Origin: CBDCUW01 sp965222745
Lineage (GTDB): Bacteria > Planctomycetota > Planctomycetia > Pirellulales > Pirellulaceae
DNA: 64,000 bases
Assembly (NCBI GenBank): GCA_965222745.1
Contig: CBDCUW010000004.1
Coordinates: 1,426,001-1,490,000, forward strand
Direction: 5' to 3'
Shown in pieces: positions 61,645 through 64,000 of this stretch. Under the pieces are notes generated by a model. That model saw only the letters and a program-made list of their open reading frames with translations, did no database searches and was not told the DNA's origin. The translations under genes were made by a program, and so were the position numbers. How positions within the stretch are numbered: the stretch's first letter is position 1; every line of letters begins with the position of its first letter.

Positions 61645-64000
61645 TCAACGAACTTCGGAAGGACTTCGGACAACGATGTAAAGGACTCGCAAGACCAGCA
61701 GCGACATCACCATCGCACTGATCACACCGCCGATGATGACTGTTGCCAGCGGGCGTTGTACTTCCGCACCCATCCCCGTGCTCATGGCCATCGGTACAAA
61801 ACCGAGTGCGGCGACCAACGTTGTCATCAACACGGGACGCAATCGGGTCAACGCAGCCTGCTGCACCGCTTGTTCCAAATCGAGACCGCGGCTGCGCAAT
61901 TGCCGAACGCAAGATACCAGCAGGATATCATCCAGAACAGCGACACCGGAAAGAGCCACAAACCCGATTGCGGCCGAAATCGAAAAAGGCATGTCGCGCA
62001 GCCACAGCGCGATGATACCGCCGGTCCACGCCAACGGGATCCCTGAAAACACTCGCAGTGTGTCGATCAGGTTTTCGTAGGTCATGTACAACAGCGAAAA
62101 TACCAATAGCAGCGCCAGCGGCACGACGATCAACAGTCTCTGGCGAGCTCGAATCATGTGTTCGAATTGGCCGCCGAATTCGACGTAGTAGCGGGCCGAC
62201 GGCATGATCACTTGCTGGCGAACTTTCTCTTGCGCCTCGGCAACAAAGCTGCCGATGTCCCGATCGCGGACGTTGACCGACACCGTCACCCGGCGGCTGC
62301 TCCATTCCCGCGCGATCTGCGACGGGCCGGTGGTGACCTCGACATCGGCCAAACGCCCCAATGGAATCTGCTGGCCGCGCGGTGTGGTGATGGGGATGGC
62401 GGAAATCGATTCGGGATCGTTTCGATACTCATCGGGCAAACGTACCGTCAGCGGAAATCGCAATTGACCTTCAAAAACGTCTCCCACCGGCCGATTGCCG
62501 ATCGCTTCGATCACATCCAATACGTTGGCCGCAGCGATGCCGTATCGCGCAATTTCGTCCTGGCGAATGCGGATGGCCAACATCGGCTGCCCCGTCAATT
62601 GCGTCGCGCCCACGTCGGCCGATCCGGGCACCGCCAACAACACCTGTTCGATTTCACGAGCCTTTTCGGCCAGTGTGTCGAGGTCGTCTCCGTAAAGTTT
62701 CACCGCGATGTCAGCGCGGTCGCCCGTCCCCAGTTCGTCCATCCGCAACTTGATCGGCTGGGTGTAGGCGAGTCGTTGTCCAGGAAGATCACGCAGCGTC
62801 TGTTCCAGCAGACGCGTCAATTCAGCCTGCGTCGTCGCCTGTTTCCACTCACTGCGCGGCCGCAGCGTCACAAAGACGTCGGTGAGTTCCAGCCCCATCG
62901 GGTCGGTGGCGATTTCCGCCGAACCAATTCTGCTCCAGACATGATCGACTTCATCAGGAAAGCCGCTCAGGATCGCCCGTTCCATTTGTGAATTGAATCG
63001 TATCGAGTCGTCCAGTTCTGTCCCCGCCAACCGGACAACGTTGATTGCGACGGTACCTTCGGACAGTTGCGGCATGAACTGCGTTCCCAAATTGGGAGCG
63101 ATCCATCCGAAAGAGATCACCAGAACGCAGAGAGCAAAGCCGATCACCGCCGCCTTTTGGTGCATCGTGAAATGCAGGATCGGCAGGTAGAGCCGTTTGA
63201 TCAACCGAATCAACAGCGGTTCGGATACCTCCGCCGCACCGCCCGCTGCCCTGCGCGGCAGCACCAGGCTTGCCAGCACCGGCATCAACGTCATGGACAT
63301 CACCATCGAACCGGCAAGTGCAAAAACGACGGTCAACGCCATCGGTCGAAACATCTTGCCTTCGACTCCCTCCAACGTCAGGATCGGCAGGTAGACTATC
63401 ATGATGATCGCCTCGCCAAACATCGTCGGCCGACGAACTTCCAATGCCGCGTCGCGTACGATCTGCAACCGACTTCGATTTTGTGGATCACTTTGCGAGA
63501 GATGACGAACGCAGTTTTCGACCATCACGACCGAACTGTCGACCACCAGGCCAAAGTCGATCGCACCAAGACTCAGCAGACTGGCCGCGATTCCGAATCG
63601 CCACATGCCGGTGAAAGCGAAAAGCATCGACAACGGAATCGCGATCGCAACGATCAAACCGGCTCGCAAATTGCCCAGAAAACAAAACAACACGGCGACC
63701 ACCAGAAGACCGCCTTCAAAGAGGTTTTTTCGCACCGTTTCGATCACCGAATCAACCAACTCGGTTCGATCGTACATGGTCACCAACGACATCCCGGCCG
63801 GCAGGTTGGTTTTGATCTGTTCCAGCTTCTCCTTCAACGTCTCGGTGTAATGATGAGTGTTCTCGCCCATCAGCATGAAGCCGAGTCCCATCACTGCTTC
63901 GCCGCGACCATCGGCAGTCACCGCGCCGCGGCGGATTTCGTGTCCGATTTCGACACTTGCGACATCACGAACTCGCACCGGTACACCGTCGACCGCTTTG
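61645..64000 (-). CDS. Heavy-metal RND efflux permease (CusA/CzcA family), 5' end outside window
   Basis: The frame stays open to the end of the window, so the N-terminal ~260 residues lie outside. The visible ~785 residues include the periplasmic porter part, the helix with VAVLFCFLGNLRAGLIVAIA, the TM4 proton-relay region LLSLGAIDFGLVVDSSVV, GEAIIMIVYLPILTLEGVEG, and PLALLLVFSLLYMTYEN in the second half. These match CzcA/CusA rather than drug RND pumps. Together with a TolC and an adaptor it would export Cu, Ag, Zn, Co or Cd. The LSLGAIDFG motif has the two acidic proton-pathway residues. The adaptor gene is probably beyond base 64000. Confidence 0.9.
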   Translation of the reverse strand, partial: KAVDGVPVRVRDVASVEIGHEIRRGAVTADGRGEAVMGLGFMLMGENTHHYTETLKEKLEQIKTNLPAGMSLVTMYDRTELVDSVIETVRKNLFEGGLLVVAVLFCFLGNLRAGLIVAIAIPLSMLFAFTGMWRFGIAASLLSLGAIDFGLVVDSSVVMVENCVRHLSQSDPQNRSRLQIVRDAALEVRRPTMFGEAIIMIVYLPILTLEGVEGKMFRPMALTVVFALAGSMVMSMTLMPVLASLVLPRRAAGGAAEVSEPLLIRLIKRLYLPILHFTMHQKAAVIGFALCVLVISFGWIAPNLGTQFMPQLSEGTVAINVVRLAGTELDDSIRFNSQMERAILSGFPDEVDHVWSRIGSAEIATDPMGLELTDVFVTLRPRSEWKQATTQAELTRLLEQTLRDLPGQRLAYTQPIKLRMDELGTGDRADIAVKLYGDDLDTLAEKAREIEQVLLAVPGSADVGATQLTGQPMLAIRIRQDEIARYGIAAANVLDVIEAIGNRPVGDVFEGQLRFPLTVRLPDEYRNDPESISAIPITTPRGQQIPLGRLADVEVTTGPSQIAREWSSRRVTVSVNVRDRDIGSFVAEAQEKVRQQVIMPSARYYVEFGGQFEHMIRARQRLLIVVPLALLLVFSLLYMTYENLIDTLRVFSGIPLAWTGGIIALWLRDMPFSISAAIGFVALSGVAVLDDILLVSCVRQLRSRGLDLEQAVQQAALTRLRPVLMTTLVAALGFVPMAMSTGMGAEVQRPLATVIIGGVISAMVMSLLVLRVLYIVVRSPSEVR

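Overview
The window looks like chromosomal DNA of a planctomycete of the Pirellulales (Rhodopirellula-like) type. This is inferred from family content, not from a marker gene. The clues are a giant surface protein with an LEPR-XLL N-terminal motif and CSLREA, YWTD and cadherin-like domains, a DUF1570-type gluzincin, a PQQ-like beta-propeller exported protein, an SLC12-type transporter, large RHS proteins, and many genes of unknown function with planctomycete-style signal peptides. No rRNA, tRNA or CRISPR array was seen.

Layout. 1-8.5 kb: the tail of an unknown gene, an orphan substrate-binding lipoprotein, a divergent gluzincin, a cation-chloride-cotransporter-like permease, a TatD-like hydrolase and a HEAT-repeat protein. 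8.8-13.7 kb: a von Willebrand factor A gene split by a complete antisense group II intron (9955-11985), followed by a coupled membrane protein. 13.9-17.4 kb: an acetyltransferase coupled to a caspase/gingipain-like lipoprotein, then a divergent beta-propeller protein.

17.5-36.9 kb is the most interesting region. A 2459-residue LEPR-XLL/DUF4347/cadherin giant protein and a hybrid sensor kinase with two Hpt domains are transcribed leftwards. Divergent from them is a tight rightward operon: TolC-like channel, truncated SecA-like ATPase, periplasmic adaptor, GAF-HlyD protein and M50 peptidase-HlyD fusion. I read this as a candidate dedicated export system in which a SecA-type motor replaces the usual ABC transporter, with the giant protein as probable cargo.

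36.9-51.2 kb is an RHS locus on the minus strand. One full-length secreted RHS protein ends in a tip with an HExxH motif. Downstream lie displaced, 5'-truncated RHS copies with different tips, membrane proteins that could be immunity factors, and short repeats placed exactly at the truncation points. It has the structure expected of tip exchange by recombination.

51.7-57 kb holds a split Ter-type stress module: HAD phosphatase, StiP-like and HpcH/CitE-like genes run leftwards with overlapping start/stop codons, and a CaCA antiporter and two TerB-like genes run rightwards. 57.1-64 kb carries nagB-nagA (with an unusually short nagA), a large secreted alpha/beta hydrolase, and a heavy-metal RND pump (cut by the window end) followed by a His/Cys-rich lipoprotein.
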